Part shown: piece by piece, positions 1 to 8,842 of the stretch | How the letters are laid out: every line of letters starts with the position of its first letter | Position numbering within the stretch: position 1 is the stretch's first letter | Assembly (NCBI RefSeq): GCF_003012735.1 | Contig: NZ_PXYI01000016.1 | Coordinates: forward strand, 1 to 42,873 | Length of the DNA: 42,873 nt | Direction: 5' to 3' | From: Allosphingosinicella deserti | GTDB taxonomy: Bacteria; Pseudomonadota; Alphaproteobacteria; Sphingomonadales; Sphingomonadaceae | Made by a program: the position numbers and the translations under genes | The notes under the pieces: model-generated | The model's database searches: none | The model's input: the letters and a program-made list of their open reading frames with translations, nothing else | Told to the model about the DNA's origin: nothing

Positions 1-36
1 GCCGTCCCGAACCTGCTGGTCGGCTCAGCGCCACTT

Positions 37-162
37 CTAGACGTTTGCGCAGGTTTGAAAGCGGTCGTTGAATTCACGCTGGTTGAAGAGCTCGCCGCTC
101 GAGCCGTCCGGGCGACGGACTCGCCAACCCCGCGTGTAGACCATCGACACTGCGCGCCGCAT
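37..162 (-). CDS. possible 41-residue small ORF, unrecognised
   Basis: A short reading frame on the minus strand starts at ATG (160-162) and stops at TAG (37-39). An AAGGAG ribosome-binding site lies just before the start. The product is basic at its N-terminus and contains the stretches GWRVRRPDGSSG and LFNQREFNDRF, which look protein-like rather than random. I do not recognise a family. It lies next to a repeat cluster and a decayed coding fragment, so it may be the tail of a broken gene that happens to have a usable start. Confidence is low because the frame is short and its context is degraded. Confidence 0.25.
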   Translation of the reverse strand: MRRAVSMVYTRGWRVRRPDGSSGELFNQREFNDRFQTCANV

Positions 163-204
163 TGTCTCCTTCGGGGTTCCACAGCGGCTGGCGGCGATGC
201 AATT

Positions 205-309
205 ATGTGCACTGTCACCGGAACTATGTCACCGGAACTAATCATGTGCACTGTCACCGGAACTTGTCACCGGAACTCTGCGGAACTCCGGAACTCTGTA
301 ACCGGAACT
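205..309. repeat. cluster of short GTCACCGGAACT repeats
   Basis: The 21-mer ATGTGCACTGTCACCGGAAC(T) occurs twice, at 205-225 and 244-264. Each copy is followed at once by a shorter copy, (A)TGTCACCGGAACT, at 226-239 and 265-277. Decayed copies of CCGGAACT continue to 309. Units are irregularly spaced and have no unique spacers, so this is not a CRISPR array. Clustered terminal repeats of this sort are known from the ends of some insertion sequences, for example the IS21 family, but no transposase is visible here and that link is inference. Confidence 0.6.
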
Positions 310-442
310 CCGACATCACCTATTCCGGCTTGGGCTGCGTCGTGGCGGAGCAGGGGGTCGCCGTCGAGCTTTCGATCTATCGCGGGAGAACGAGACGGGT
401 TGGACGATGGAGGTCGTCGACCAGAACGGCACATCGATCCGG
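306..442 (+). pseudogene. decayed coding fragment with internal frameshift
   Basis: Reading from 306 gives a protein-like stretch containing DITYSGLGCVVAEQGVAVEL and SIYR, ending near 383. From 386 in another frame the text continues as ENETGWTMEVVDQNGTSI. The two pieces join naturally if one base is lost near 384 (SIYR-x-ENETGW), so this looks like a remnant of one small gene with a frameshift. No start codon or complete C-terminus is present. I do not recognise the family with confidence. It begins directly at the end of the short-repeat cluster, which suggests that an insertion or deletion removed its 5' part. From 443 to 589 I see no feature. Confidence 0.35.
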
Positions 443-589
443 TCACGTGCGAACGCGTCCTCACGGTTCCAGGCCGTCTCGCCGATCCGCGATCGGCAGC
501 CGGCGCTCTGCCGACGAGGCTAAGGCTTGTGCCGCCCGGCCCGCTGCGTCCCGACGTCCGCCCCGGGTGCGAACGTCGGTGCGGCCGCC

Positions 590-1378
590 TCAGACGGTGG
601 GAACGGTGCCGCCGTCGATGACGAACTCGGCGCCGTGGATCGCGGCGGCGCGGTCCGAGGACAGATAGGCGATGAGATCGGCGACCTCGTGAGGATCGGC
701 CGGACGTCCGATCGGGATGCCCCCCAGGCTGTCGAGAACCACTTGCCGCGCCTCCTCGATCGTGCCGCCGTTGGCGGCCTGCAAGCGCTTCAGCAGGTCC
801 GCTGACGATTCGGTCATGATCCATCCCGGCGAGACGACATTGACCCGCACGCCCTTGGGACCAAGTTCCTTGGACACCGACTTGCTGTAGGTCCTGAGCG
901 CCGCCTTGGCGGCGGCGTAGGCGGTGGTGGCCTCGGGCAGCGGAAGGACCGACTGGATCGAGGTTACGTGCACCACCGCGCCGCCGCCCCGTTCGATCAT
1001 CTGCGGGATCAGGAGACGATCGAGGCGAACGGTCGCCAGCAGGTTCAGATTGAGTTCGGCGAGCCAATGATCGTCGGTCAGGGCGAGGAAACCGCCGCCC
1101 GGTGTGGACGATCCGCCGATCACATGCGCCAGGATGTCGATCCCGCCCAGGCGTTCGACCGCGGCCTCGGCCACGATCCTTGCGCCCTCGGCCGTGGTCA
1201 GGTCCGCCTGCACGAACACCACCCCGTCGATGGGGTCCGGGGTTCCGCGCGCCGCCGTGAGCACCCGGGCGCCGCCTGCCAGGAAGCGATCGACGGTGGC
1301 GCGGCCCAGGCCCTTGGTGCCGCCGCTGACGAGCACGCGTTTGCCGGCGAATTCGGTGGGATCAGCCTTGACGGTCAT
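590..1378 (-). CDS. SDR family oxidoreductase
   Basis: A 262-residue short-chain dehydrogenase/reductase, the usual length for a classical SDR. The Rossmann motif GGTKGLG lies at residues 19-25, a catalytic Ser is near 150 in HVTS, and the YxxxK pair is Tyr164/Lys168 (AYAAAKAA). The C-terminal segment IDGGTVPTV is typical of the family. It should be a cytosolic NAD(P)-dependent oxidoreductase, but the substrate cannot be read from sequence. The ATG at 1376-1378 overlaps the stop of the upstream NTF2-like gene in an ATGA arrangement, so the two are probably translated as one unit. Longer upstream extensions of this frame are overlaps with that gene and were not used. Confidence 0.9.
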   Translation of the reverse strand: MTVKADPTEFAGKRVLVSGGTKGLGRATVDRFLAGGARVLTAARGTPDPIDGVVFVQADLTTAEGARIVAEAAVERLGGIDILAHVIGGSSTPGGGFLALTDDHWLAELNLNLLATVRLDRLLIPQMIERGGGAVVHVTSIQSVLPLPEATTAYAAAKAALRTYSKSVSKELGPKGVRVNVVSPGWIMTESSADLLKRLQAANGGTIEEARQVVLDSLGGIPIGRPADPHEVADLIAYLSSDRAAAIHGAEFVIDGGTVPTV

Positions 1379-1704
1379 GCGGTGATCTCCAGCGCCTTGA
1401 TCGCGTCGTCTTCGAGCGTGAAGCGATAGGTGAATCGGAGCGGACTGCCCTTGAAATCGCCATGCGCGGGGCCTTCGACCACGACCTGATCGTGATCGGC
1501 GCGAACGGAGTCGGGCGTGAAGATCGCCTGGACGGGGATCACGGCCTGTTCGAACAAGGTCCGCAATTCGGCGTGGCCCTGATGACGGCCTCCATTGTCG
1601 AGGAGGATCGCATCGGCGGCGAAGGGCTTCAGCATTCGGTCGACATCGAGGCGGGCATTCGCCTCGACATAATCGGCTATGGGTTTGGGGAGTTCGATCG
1701 GCAT
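1375..1704 (-). CDS. SnoaL/NTF2-like nuclear transport factor 2 family protein
   Basis: A 109-residue protein of the SnoaL-like NTF2 fold. The N-terminal helix ([18 protein letters not shown]) leads into [17 protein letters not shown], the usual order for this family. Such proteins are small cone-shaped barrels that act as isomerases, hydrolases or ligand-binding partners. The substrate is unknown here. It is first in a two-gene operon with the SDR, overlapping it by four bases. A good Shine-Dalgarno stretch (GGAGATGAG) lies just upstream of the ATG at 1702-1704. NTF2-like/SDR pairs are common in catabolic gene sets, so a shared small-molecule pathway is likely. Confidence 0.85.
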   Translation of the reverse strand: MPIELPKPIADYVEANARLDVDRMLKPFAADAILLDNGGRHQGHAELRTLFEQAVIPVQAIFTPDSVRADHDQVVVEGPAHGDFKGSPLRFTYRFTLEDDAIKALEITA

Positions 1705-1783
1705 TGCTCATCTCCTTCGGGGGGACGAGAGCGATTTAGCGACCGAGAGGCCCGCCGATAATCGGGACGAACCGGCATGTGGC

Positions 1784-1800
1784 ATCCCGGTTTCCGGGAT
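1784..1800. promoter_or_regulatory. inverted repeat upstream of the NTF2/SDR operon
   Basis: ATCCCGG-TTT-CCGGGAT is a perfect 7-bp inverted repeat with a 3-base spacer. It lies 80 bases upstream of the NTF2-like start, between that gene and the end of the TetR gene. It could be an operator for the NTF2/SDR operon or a weak terminator hairpin for the TetR gene. No T-run follows it, which favours an operator. Confidence 0.4.
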
Positions 1801-1975
1801 AATGTCGAACCCTTGGTGGATGCTCGTCTCTCCACCGCGCGGAATTGGTGGCCGTTAGGGGACGATCCGATGCTTGGCGCCATAGAGGGCGCGACTCACG
1901 GCGGGGGAGGGGCGGTCCTGTTTCCGTGGATTGATTCCGACCGATCCACCACCGCGCGTCGTCGCCGGCACGCCG

Positions 1976-2557
1976 CTATCCCAGCTTCTGCGCGAGATGC
2001 GCGCCGATCACGGCGTCGACGATGGCGTCGTCGGCGGGCACTTGCCCGTCGAGCATCAGCATCGCCAGGCCGTGCGCCACCGACCAGGCCTGTAGCGCGA
2101 ACACCTGAGGATCCATGGGCGCCGGCGCATAAATGCGGGCGTTGGCGAGCAGGAATTGCATCGCCTCGTCGCTGCCTTGGGCGCCCTGCATCAGATCGGC
2201 CGGGGCCGGGTGCTGGAAGGTGAGGCGGAACAAGGCCGGGTTGCCCAGCGCGAAGCGGACATAGGCGGCGCCGGTGGCGGCGAAGCCCTGGACCCCGCCG
2301 CCGGCGCCGTCGAAGGCCGCATGCTGGGCCGCTGCCAGCCTCGCCAGACCCTCCGCAGCGAGCGCCGCCATCAGCGCGCCCTTGTCGGGAAAGTGCCGGT
2401 AGACGGCGGTCGCGGACACGCCCACGCGCCGCGCCAGCTCGCGCAGCGACAGCTGATCGGCCGGTCCCTCGGAGATCAGGCGCAGGCCTTCCTCGATCAA
2501 CGCGCGGCGCAGATCGCCGTGATGGTATTTCCGATCGGATGTTGACACTGTTGACAT
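1976..2557 (-). CDS. TetR/AcrR family transcriptional regulator
   Basis: A 193-residue TetR-type repressor. The N-terminal DNA-binding domain (about residues 10-60) has the characteristic YHHGDLRRALIEEG start, LSLRELARRVGVSATAVYRHF helix-turn-helix and PDKGALMAAL end. The C-terminal half (FRLTFQHPAP, WSVAHGLAMLML) resembles the WHG-type ligand-binding domain. It is divergent from the carotenoid oxygenase, with 38 bases between the two starts, so it most likely represses that gene and itself. The chosen ATG lies inside the repeat operator and has no clear ribosome-binding site. The message may therefore be leaderless, or the GTG three codons downstream may be used. Confidence 0.88.
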   Translation of the reverse strand: MSTVSTSDRKYHHGDLRRALIEEGLRLISEGPADQLSLRELARRVGVSATAVYRHFPDKGALMAALAAEGLARLAAAQHAAFDGAGGGVQGFAATGAAYVRFALGNPALFRLTFQHPAPADLMQGAQGSDEAMQFLLANARIYAPAPMDPQVFALQAWSVAHGLAMLMLDGQVPADDAIVDAVIGAHLAQKLG

Positions 2558-2584
2558 CTTAGCTATGTTGTCATCGTTAACATC
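2540..2584. promoter_or_regulatory. TetR operator repeats overlapping the oxygenase promoter
   Basis: Two 19-base direct repeats, at 2540-2558 and 2566-2584, match at 15 of 19 positions. Each is built from TGTTGACA-like half-sites (TGTTGACA, TGTTGACA, TGTTGTCA, CGTTAACA). On the plus strand, TTGACA (2542-2547), a 16-base spacer and TATGTT (2564-2569) form a sigma-70-like promoter. GGAG at 2585-2588 is the ribosome-binding site for the oxygenase. A repressor bound here would cover both the oxygenase promoter and the TetR start codon. Confidence 0.6.
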
Positions 2585-2595
2585 GGAGAACGGTC

Positions 2596-4035
2596 ATGGC
2601 CAGCGCAATCGAAACGTCGATCCGGTCCGCCCTCGTCAAGGGCGTCACCAAGCTCGCCGACTTCAACCGGCGCCGCTTGCCGCCCGCCGACGCCCACCCC
2701 TATCTGTCCGGTCTCCACGAACCGATATCCGCGGAGCTGACCCTGACCGACCTGAAGGTGACCGGCACCATTCCGCCGGTCTTCAACGGCCGCTACCTGC
2801 GCATCGGCCCCAACCCGATCGCGCCCGACCCCGCCTCCCATCACTGGTTCGCCGGCGACGGCATGGTCCATGGCGTGGCGCTGAAGGATGGGCGCGCCCA
2901 ATGGTATCGCAATCGCTGGATCCGTTCGGAGCGAGTCGCGCAGGCGCTCGGCCAGCCGCCGGCACCCGGGCCGCGCCACGGCGGCTTCGACACGGTCAAC
3001 ACCAATGTGATCGGCGTGAACGGACGCATCTTCGCCCTGGTCGAGGCCGGCAGCTATCCTGTCGAGCTTTCGGCGACGCTGGACGAACAGACCTACAACC
3101 CCTTCGACGGCACGCTCAAAGGCAGCTTCACCGCGCATCCGCACCGCGATCCGCGCAGCGGCGAGCACCATGCGATCGCCTATGAAGGCACCGATCCGTC
3201 GACGATCCGGCACATCGTCCTCTCGCCGCAAGGGCAGGTGGTGCGCGAGGAGCCGATCGCGGTCGCAAACGGCCCGTCGATCCACGATTGCGGCCTGACC
3301 GCGCGCTTCGCGATCATTCTCGATCTGCCGGTAACCTTCAGCATGCGGACGCTGATTGCCGGGCACAGCTTCCCCTATCGCTGGAATTCCCGCCATCAGG
3401 CCCGGATCGGACTGCTGCCCAGAAGCGGCCGGGGCGAGGACGTGATCTGGTGCGCGGTGGATCCGGTCTATGTGTTTCACGTCGCCAACGGCTACGACCT
3501 GCCCGACGGCCGCGTGGGGATGGACGTGATCGCCTACGACACGATGTTCGACCGATCGACCCAGGGACCCGACAGCGCGGGAAGGCTGGAACGCTGGACG
3601 ATCGACCCGGCCGCGCGGTCGGTGGATCGCCGGATCATCGATGCCGCGCCGCAGGAGTTCCCGCGGCTGGACGAGCGCCGGTTCGGACAGCCCTATCGCT
3701 ATTGCTACACCATGGCGATCGCACCGGATCCGAGCGACGACAGCGCGTTCGCCGGCACCTGCCTCTACAAGCACGATCTGGAAGCGGGCGGGCGCCAGGT
3801 GCACGATTTCGGCCCCGGCCGCCATCCCGGCGAGTTCAGCTTCGTACCCGCAGCGCCCGACGCCGGAGAAGAGGAGGGCTATCTGATCGGCCTCGTCGTC
3901 GACATGCGCCGGCAGGAAACGGAGCTCGTCATCCTCGATGCCCGACTTTTCGGCGAGGCGCCCGTCGCCAGCATTCGTATTCCTCACCGGATCCCCGCAG
4001 GCTTTCACGGCAATTGGCTGCCGACGGCGGGCTAG
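2596..4035 (+). CDS. carotenoid oxygenase (RPE65 / lignostilbene dioxygenase family)
   Basis: A 479-residue non-haem iron dioxygenase of the carotenoid cleavage family. The four iron-binding histidines are present: His181 (TAHPHRDP), His230 (SIHDCGLT), His295 (YVFHVANGYD) and His471 (GFHGNW). Other family landmarks are FNGRYLRIGPNP near residue 63 and HHWFAGDGMVHG near 82. No signal peptide is seen, so it is cytosolic. Family members split a carbon-carbon double bond with O2 in carotenoids or in stilbenes derived from lignin. Sphingomonad members often act on stilbenes, but the substrate here is not decidable. The ATG has GGAG seven bases upstream, and the gene is divergent from a TetR regulator that probably controls it. 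Confidence 0.93.
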   Translation: MASAIETSIRSALVKGVTKLADFNRRRLPPADAHPYLSGLHEPISAELTLTDLKVTGTIPPVFNGRYLRIGPNPIAPDPASHHWFAGDGMVHGVALKDGRAQWYRNRWIRSERVAQALGQPPAPGPRHGGFDTVNTNVIGVNGRIFALVEAGSYPVELSATLDEQTYNPFDGTLKGSFTAHPHRDPRSGEHHAIAYEGTDPSTIRHIVLSPQGQVVREEPIAVANGPSIHDCGLTARFAIILDLPVTFSMRTLIAGHSFPYRWNSRHQARIGLLPRSGRGEDVIWCAVDPVYVFHVANGYDLPDGRVGMDVIAYDTMFDRSTQGPDSAGRLERWTIDPAARSVDRRIIDAAPQEFPRLDERRFGQPYRYCYTMAIAPDPSDDSAFAGTCLYKHDLEAGGRQVHDFGPGRHPGEFSFVPAAPDAGEEEGYLIGLVVDMRRQETELVILDARLFGEAPVASIRIPHRIPAGFHGNWLPTAG

Positions 4036-4279
4036 CACATCGTCCCCACCGGGCGAGCGCCGGATGCGGTCTTGGCGGCGTGCCGGCCGTTCCTCGAGAG
4101 TAACCGCCGCCCGGCTTGGCAATCGTGAAGAGCCGGCTCCTCCGGCCGGCACTGCCGCCCAAGCTTGACCGCGATGCGCGACGGGTGGACAAGAATCGGG
4201 GCGCGCACCCGGGCTCGGCCCGAAGAATGCGCTTGCGCCGGGCATCACTGTCGGGGCGCCAAGGAAGCGGGAGACGTGG

Positions 4280-6718
4280 ATGCTGTCCCATTTCGTCAGA
4301 TCCGGATTGCGGGCGATGGTCGCGGATCGTTGGTTCGGGCTCGCCAATCTCGGCGGGCTTGCGCTCGGTCTCGCCTGCGTGATCCTCGTCGGGCTCTTCG
4401 TCCATTACGAGCTCAGCTACGACGATTTCCTGCCGGGCAGCGACAGCCTGTATCGGGTGGACACGGTCGAGAGTGTTCCCGGCCAGCCGCCGATCGAGAT
4501 CGCGCTCACGCCAGGGCCCTTGAAGCCGGCTTTGCTCTCCGAATTCCCGCAGATCGAGGCTGTGACCCGCGCCTTCGCGGTCGAGGGGGAGGTGCTCCGC
4601 GACGCCGCGCTTTTTCGCGAGAGGATCGTCGCCGCCGATTCCGATTTCCTCGGCGTGCTGAGGCTTCCGCTGCTGGCAGGCGATGGGCGGACGGCTCTGG
4701 CGGATAGCGGGTCCGTGGTTCTGAGCGCGCGGCTGGCGGAGAAAATGTTCGGGTCCACGGCCGTGGTCGGCCGAAGGCTCAGCCTGCGGGCTCCGGTGGC
4801 GCGGGATTTCACGGTCTCGGCGGTGTTCGAGACCTTGCCGTCGAACAGCCACATGGATTTCGATCTGATCGTCCCCCACGCTGCCTATTTCGGCGCCAAC
4901 ACCGACGAGATCCGTGAGATCCCGGACAGCTGGGCCGGCGCCTATTTCCACACCTATGCGCGGCTTCGGCCGGGCATCGACCCCAGGGACATTCTCGCGC
5001 AGCTGCCGGCCGTCGTTGACCGCAGGCTGCCGCCGCGCCTGGTGGCGGCGATCGGGCCCGCGGCACATGATCTCTTCTCGTTCCGCCTGGTGCCGATCAG
5101 GGACGTCCATTTCGAAGGCGCGGAGTTGGAGGCGATGCGCCCGCCGGGGAGCCGTGCGGGCGTGATGAGCCTCGCGGCCGTTGCCCTCCTCGTTCTCGTC
5201 ATCGCTTCGGTGAACTTTGCGAACCTAACGGCGGCACGCTCGACGTTGCGGGCCCGCGAAGTCGCGCTGCGCAAGGTCGTCGGCGCATCCTCGCGGCAGA
5301 TCCTCGCCCAATTCCTGGTGGAGGCGATCGTCGTCGCCGGAGCCTCGGGCGTCGTCGCGATCGCGCTGTCGGAGCTGCTCGGGCCCTATGCCGCGAACCT
5401 GCTCGGCCTTGCCGGAAACCCGCTTCAGGCCGGCATCTGGCAAGTGTGGGCCGGGGTCGCGGCCTTGATTCTCCTGACCGCGGTCGCCGCGGGCCTGTAT
5501 CCCTCGATGCTGGCGTCGCGGATCGGGCCGGCGGCCGTGTTCAACGGCAGTTTCGCCTTTCGATCGGGCGGACGGGCGAGGCGCGCCTTCGTCGTCGGGC
5601 AGTTTGCAATCTCCATCTGCCTCATCGCCGTCGTCGCCACGATGCTGCTGCAGTTCCGGATGACCCGGGATGCGGATCTCGGCTTCGACCGGAATGACAT
5701 CCTTGTCGTCCGGGTTGCGGACGAAAGCGGCCAGGAAGTGCTGGCAAGATCGCTCAAGGATGGCTTTCGTACGCTGGCCGGCGTGACCGAAGTGGCATCA
5801 TCGTCGGCGGTTCCAGGCGACGTTTCGGAAGACAATATGTCCGTGCGGCCCTCCGGCGCCTCGAGCGATGTCCAGCTTGGTTTCCACCGTGTCGATCCTG
5901 CCTTCTTCGATACCTATGGCGTGACGGCGCTTGCGGGGCGTACGCGGAACATTCGGTCGGCACGGACGGACGAGGCGCGGCCCGCCTCCGGCTCCGTTCC
6001 GATCGTCCTGAACCGAAGCGCCGCGCGGCGCCTGGGCTATCAAGACCCGGCCGGCGCGATCGGACGGGCGTTGAGACACGGCGATACCGCCTACGAGATC
6101 GTCGGAGTCGTTCCCGACCTCCATTTCCGATCGCTCCGTTCGTCCGTGCGCGCGGAAATGTTCATCATCGACGACACGGCCGCGAGCGCGATCTCCGTTC
6201 GTTTCAGGCCGGAAAGCCTGTCCGCGTTGCTGCCTGCGATCGACCGCGTCTGGCGATCCCGGATTGCCGACCGCCCGATCGAGCGCGACCTTCTGGCCGA
6301 TCTGCTGGAGCGGCTCTACGATCGCGAGGCCCGGCAGATGCGCCTGCTGTCGATCTTCGCGGCGCTTGCGACGGCGCTCTCGTGCCTCGGCCTGCTCGCC
6401 ATGGCGGCCTTTGCCGTGCAGCGCCGAACCCGCGAAATCGCGGTCCGCAAGGTGCTCGGCGCAGGCGCGCTCGACATCTTGCGGCTGCTCCTCTGGGACT
6501 TTGCGAAACCGGTTCTGATCGCGGCCGCGATCGGCTGTCCGGCGGCCTGGCTGCTTGCGCGCCGCTGGCTGAACGGCTTCTCCTATCGCATCGACATGCC
6601 CTATCCTGCGATCGTGGGCGCGGCCGGGATTGCCCTCATCCTCGCGCTGATCGCCGTCGCCTTCCACGCAGCGCAGGTTTCGCGGACGAAGCCTGCGCTG
6701 GCCTTGCGGCGCGAATGA
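4280..6718 (+). CDS. ABC transporter permease, duplicated FtsX/MacB type
   Basis: An 812-residue membrane protein with two tandem MacB/FtsX units. A first helix (about 22-42) precedes a large periplasmic MacB-type domain. An FtsX three-helix domain starts near 294 and carries EVALRKVVGAS. A further helix near 433 starts the second unit, with a second periplasmic domain and a final FtsX domain near 690 carrying EIAVRKVLGAG. Such proteins are mechanotransmitting permeases for export of peptides, lipoproteins or drugs and need an MJ0796/MacB-type ATPase. No ATPase gene flanks it here. The start is supported by a GGGAG site. It resembles the orphan permeases that many bacteroidetes and sphingomonads carry in several copies. 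Confidence 0.88.
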   Translation: MLSHFVRSGLRAMVADRWFGLANLGGLALGLACVILVGLFVHYELSYDDFLPGSDSLYRVDTVESVPGQPPIEIALTPGPLKPALLSEFPQIEAVTRAFAVEGEVLRDAALFRERIVAADSDFLGVLRLPLLAGDGRTALADSGSVVLSARLAEKMFGSTAVVGRRLSLRAPVARDFTVSAVFETLPSNSHMDFDLIVPHAAYFGANTDEIREIPDSWAGAYFHTYARLRPGIDPRDILAQLPAVVDRRLPPRLVAAIGPAAHDLFSFRLVPIRDVHFEGAELEAMRPPGSRAGVMSLAAVALLVLVIASVNFANLTAARSTLRAREVALRKVVGASSRQILAQFLVEAIVVAGASGVVAIALSELLGPYAANLLGLAGNPLQAGIWQVWAGVAALILLTAVAAGLYPSMLASRIGPAAVFNGSFAFRSGGRARRAFVVGQFAISICLIAVVATMLLQFRMTRDADLGFDRNDILVVRVADESGQEVLARSLKDGFRTLAGVTEVASSSAVPGDVSEDNMSVRPSGASSDVQLGFHRVDPAFFDTYGVTALAGRTRNIRSARTDEARPASGSVPIVLNRSAARRLGYQDPAGAIGRALRHGDTAYEIVGVVPDLHFRSLRSSVRAEMFIIDDTAASAISVRFRPESLSALLPAIDRVWRSRIADRPIERDLLADLLERLYDREARQMRLLSIFAALATALSCLGLLAMAAFAVQRRTREIAVRKVLGAGALDILRLLLWDFAKPVLIAAAIGCPAAWLLARRWLNGFSYRIDMPYPAIVGAAGIALILALIAVAFHAAQVSRTKPALALRRE

Positions 6719-6969
6719 GCCGGCGACGTACCGGGGATGAATCCCTTACCGTACCTTTGGCTGAACGCTCGCCGGTGGCGCCGATCCGGCGGAACTTGTT
6801 GCGTGGCCGGAGGGGAGGCGCGCGGTTGCGGCTTGTCGAGGGCCGTTCTGAAGCGTCCTTTTGAAGGGCAGCCGAGCCGAAGCCGGACGTTCGAGGCATT
6901 CGAGCGGATGCCCGTTGGCGGACGCAGGGTCACGGCACGGCGCCTACGTCCGCTCCGGACAATCGCCGT

Positions 6970-7899
6970 TCATCCCGCGAGAATTCCGTCGGCCCGCTGA
7001 TCGACCAGAGCGAGCAGTTCGGCCCGGTTTGCCGTGGCCCAGGGCCGGACGCCGATGGCGGGCCTGCCCAGCAAGTAGGGCACGTCGTCCTTGACGGTGC
7101 CCATATAGCCCATCCGTCCGTCGGCGAACTGTGTCAGAAGCTCGAACGAGCTGCGGGCATACCAGTCCTCGACTTCCAACGTGCCTTTCTTGAACAGCGC
7201 CTCCATCTCCGACGCTCCGAGCACGTTGCAGCGGATCGGACGGTCGAGCACTTCGCTGAGTGCGGTGGCCAGTTCCTGGCCGGTCATGGTTTCGGTGCTG
7301 AGATAATAGTCCTTCGAACCATGGCGTCCCGGACCGTCGCGCAAGACCTTGGCGGTGACTGCGGCCAGATCCTCGAGCGCGACGTAACCGACCCGGTTCT
7401 CGCCCCAGAATGTTGAGAAGGTGCCGCCAATGGGCTGCGACACGCTGAGCATGTTCTCGAGAAAGACATTGGGATGCAGGTGCGTCCAAGCGATGCCACT
7501 GGCCTCGATGTAGGCTTCGACAAGCGCGAACCAGCAATATTTCGAGTCGGTGGCGTCTTCGGCCGCGAAGACGCCCTGGTTGACGATGTGCTGCACGCCC
7601 GCCTTCTTCGCGGCGTCCACCACGGTCTTGGTTTGGTGGGTCATGGCGATGGTGTAGCCGGTGAGAATGTTCATGCGATCGACGCCACAAAGCGCAGGGC
7701 CGAAGGTTCTCGGATCGTCCAGATCGAACAAGACCGCATCGCGCCCATCAGCGCGGAGCCGCTCCAGATCCTTCTGCTTGCGCACGCCGATACGGATCCG
7801 CACGCCACCAGGGTTCCGGTCGAAATCCTCCAAAATCAGCCGACCAGTCTGGCCGGTGGTACCCATGAGGAAGATGAGAGGGGTGGTGTCGGTCGTCAT
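6970..7899 (-). CDS. NmrA-like NAD(P)-binding family protein
   Basis: A 309-residue atypical SDR of the NmrA group. It has the N-terminal dinucleotide motif GTTGQTG at residues 13-19, then a conserved block around KKAGVQHIVNQGVF and the TETMTGQELATALSEVL helix found in NmrA/quinone-reductase-2 relatives. Such proteins bind NAD(P)H, acting as redox sensors or reductases of quinones and similar electrophiles. It is the last gene of a minus-strand set that begins with the OhrR-like regulator. The gap to the gene before it is 103 bases. The region 6719-6969 on its downstream side holds no gene that I can see. Confidence 0.88.
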   Translation of the reverse strand: MTTDTTPLIFLMGTTGQTGRLILEDFDRNPGGVRIRIGVRKQKDLERLRADGRDAVLFDLDDPRTFGPALCGVDRMNILTGYTIAMTHQTKTVVDAAKKAGVQHIVNQGVFAAEDATDSKYCWFALVEAYIEASGIAWTHLHPNVFLENMLSVSQPIGGTFSTFWGENRVGYVALEDLAAVTAKVLRDGPGRHGSKDYYLSTETMTGQELATALSEVLDRPIRCNVLGASEMEALFKKGTLEVEDWYARSSFELLTQFADGRMGYMGTVKDDVPYLLGRPAIGVRPWATANRAELLALVDQRADGILAG

Positions 7900-8002
7900 T
7901 TGAGTTTTCCAGTAGGTCGTCGTGTTGCGAAAGGGCGGCGCGATCCGGCAGCTGGATTACGCGGGACGCGGGGGGCTCCGGGCTCGATGTCTGTCGCGCC
8001 GG

Positions 8003-8749
8003 TCACATGAACAGCGCACGAGTCAGGCGCACGGCATAGTCGGAATCAGGGTTGGTGGTGCTATCGCCCACCCGCTCCATGATGGCTTCGATCGCCAGTT
8101 CGCGCCGCCTCGGCAATCGCGCACGCTCCGCCGACGCGAGAGCGGCAGGCATTTCCTCCCGGGTAAGGTCCGTGCAGTAGCAGGGCGATCCGGGCTGCTG
8201 GCGCCAGGACTCCGCGAGGGTGCCTGAATAGATCGGGTCGAGACCCGTTTCGTCGACCAGCATCATCGCGACGTCCCGCTCCCGGTCACCATCGGCGGCG
8301 ACGGGAATGGCGAGACGATCCGCTGCCCCCGGAGGCGCTCCCTTTTCGGCAAAGGAGGCGGAGGTGATCGCATTCCACGCCTTGGCGATCGGTCGACCGA
8401 TCTGCGCGGCGACCCACTCGCTCTCGGTCTGCCCGGCCTCGATGGCCGCGATCTCGCCGTCGCGCTTCGGATAGTAGTTCGAAGTATCGATAACGATCGT
8501 TTCGACGGGCACATCTGAGAATAAAGGTGCGATCCGAGGAATGGCGCCAAGCGGCGTAGACATGATCACCACGTCGACACCTGTGACAGCATCTGCGGCG
8601 GTGACCGCGCGAGCACCGTTCCTGAGGATTTCGACGTCGATCGTCTCGGGGCCGCGCGAGTTGGCGACCTTTACCTCGTGCCCGCCCGCGATCAGCTTTG
8701 TCACCAGCGTGGCGCCGATGTGGCCGGTGCCCAAGATACCGATTTTCAT
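8003..8749 (-). CDS. NADPH-dependent F420 reductase-like oxidoreductase
   Basis: A 248-residue protein with a strong N-terminal Rossmann fold. ILGTGHIGATL (GxGxxG at 7-12) is followed by ANSRGPET, the loop that binds the NADP phosphate in F420:NADP oxidoreductases. The middle section (VIDTSNYYPKRDG, AKAWNAI) also matches this group. Sphingomonads normally lack F420, so family members here are probably NADPH-dependent reductases of other substrates, or binding proteins. It lies between the nitroreductase (93 bases upstream) and the NmrA-like gene, in one redox-related operon. The ATG has an AGAGAGAGAA purine stretch before it. Confidence 0.87.
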   Translation of the reverse strand: MKIGILGTGHIGATLVTKLIAGGHEVKVANSRGPETIDVEILRNGARAVTAADAVTGVDVVIMSTPLGAIPRIAPLFSDVPVETIVIDTSNYYPKRDGEIAAIEAGQTESEWVAAQIGRPIAKAWNAITSASFAEKGAPPGAADRLAIPVAADGDRERDVAMMLVDETGLDPIYSGTLAESWRQQPGSPCYCTDLTREEMPAALASAERARLPRRRELAIEAIMERVGDSTTNPDSDYAVRLTRALFM

Positions 8750-8842
8750 GGTTTTCTCTCTCTCTCATATCTGGCGTGTCAGCAAAGACGGCGGCGCGCG
8801 GTGCCGCGCCGCCGGCACGCCTTTGCAGCCCCGGCGCTTCGT

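Noticed and set aside
205-309. Possible CRISPR array
   Set aside because: Repeats are directly adjacent or irregularly spaced, with no spacers of equal length and no cas genes.
2563-4347. 594-residue open frame opposite the carotenoid oxygenase
   Set aside because: It lies antisense to an oxygenase with all four iron histidines, and its Arg/Asp/Gly-rich text has no domain. It results from high-GC codon bias.
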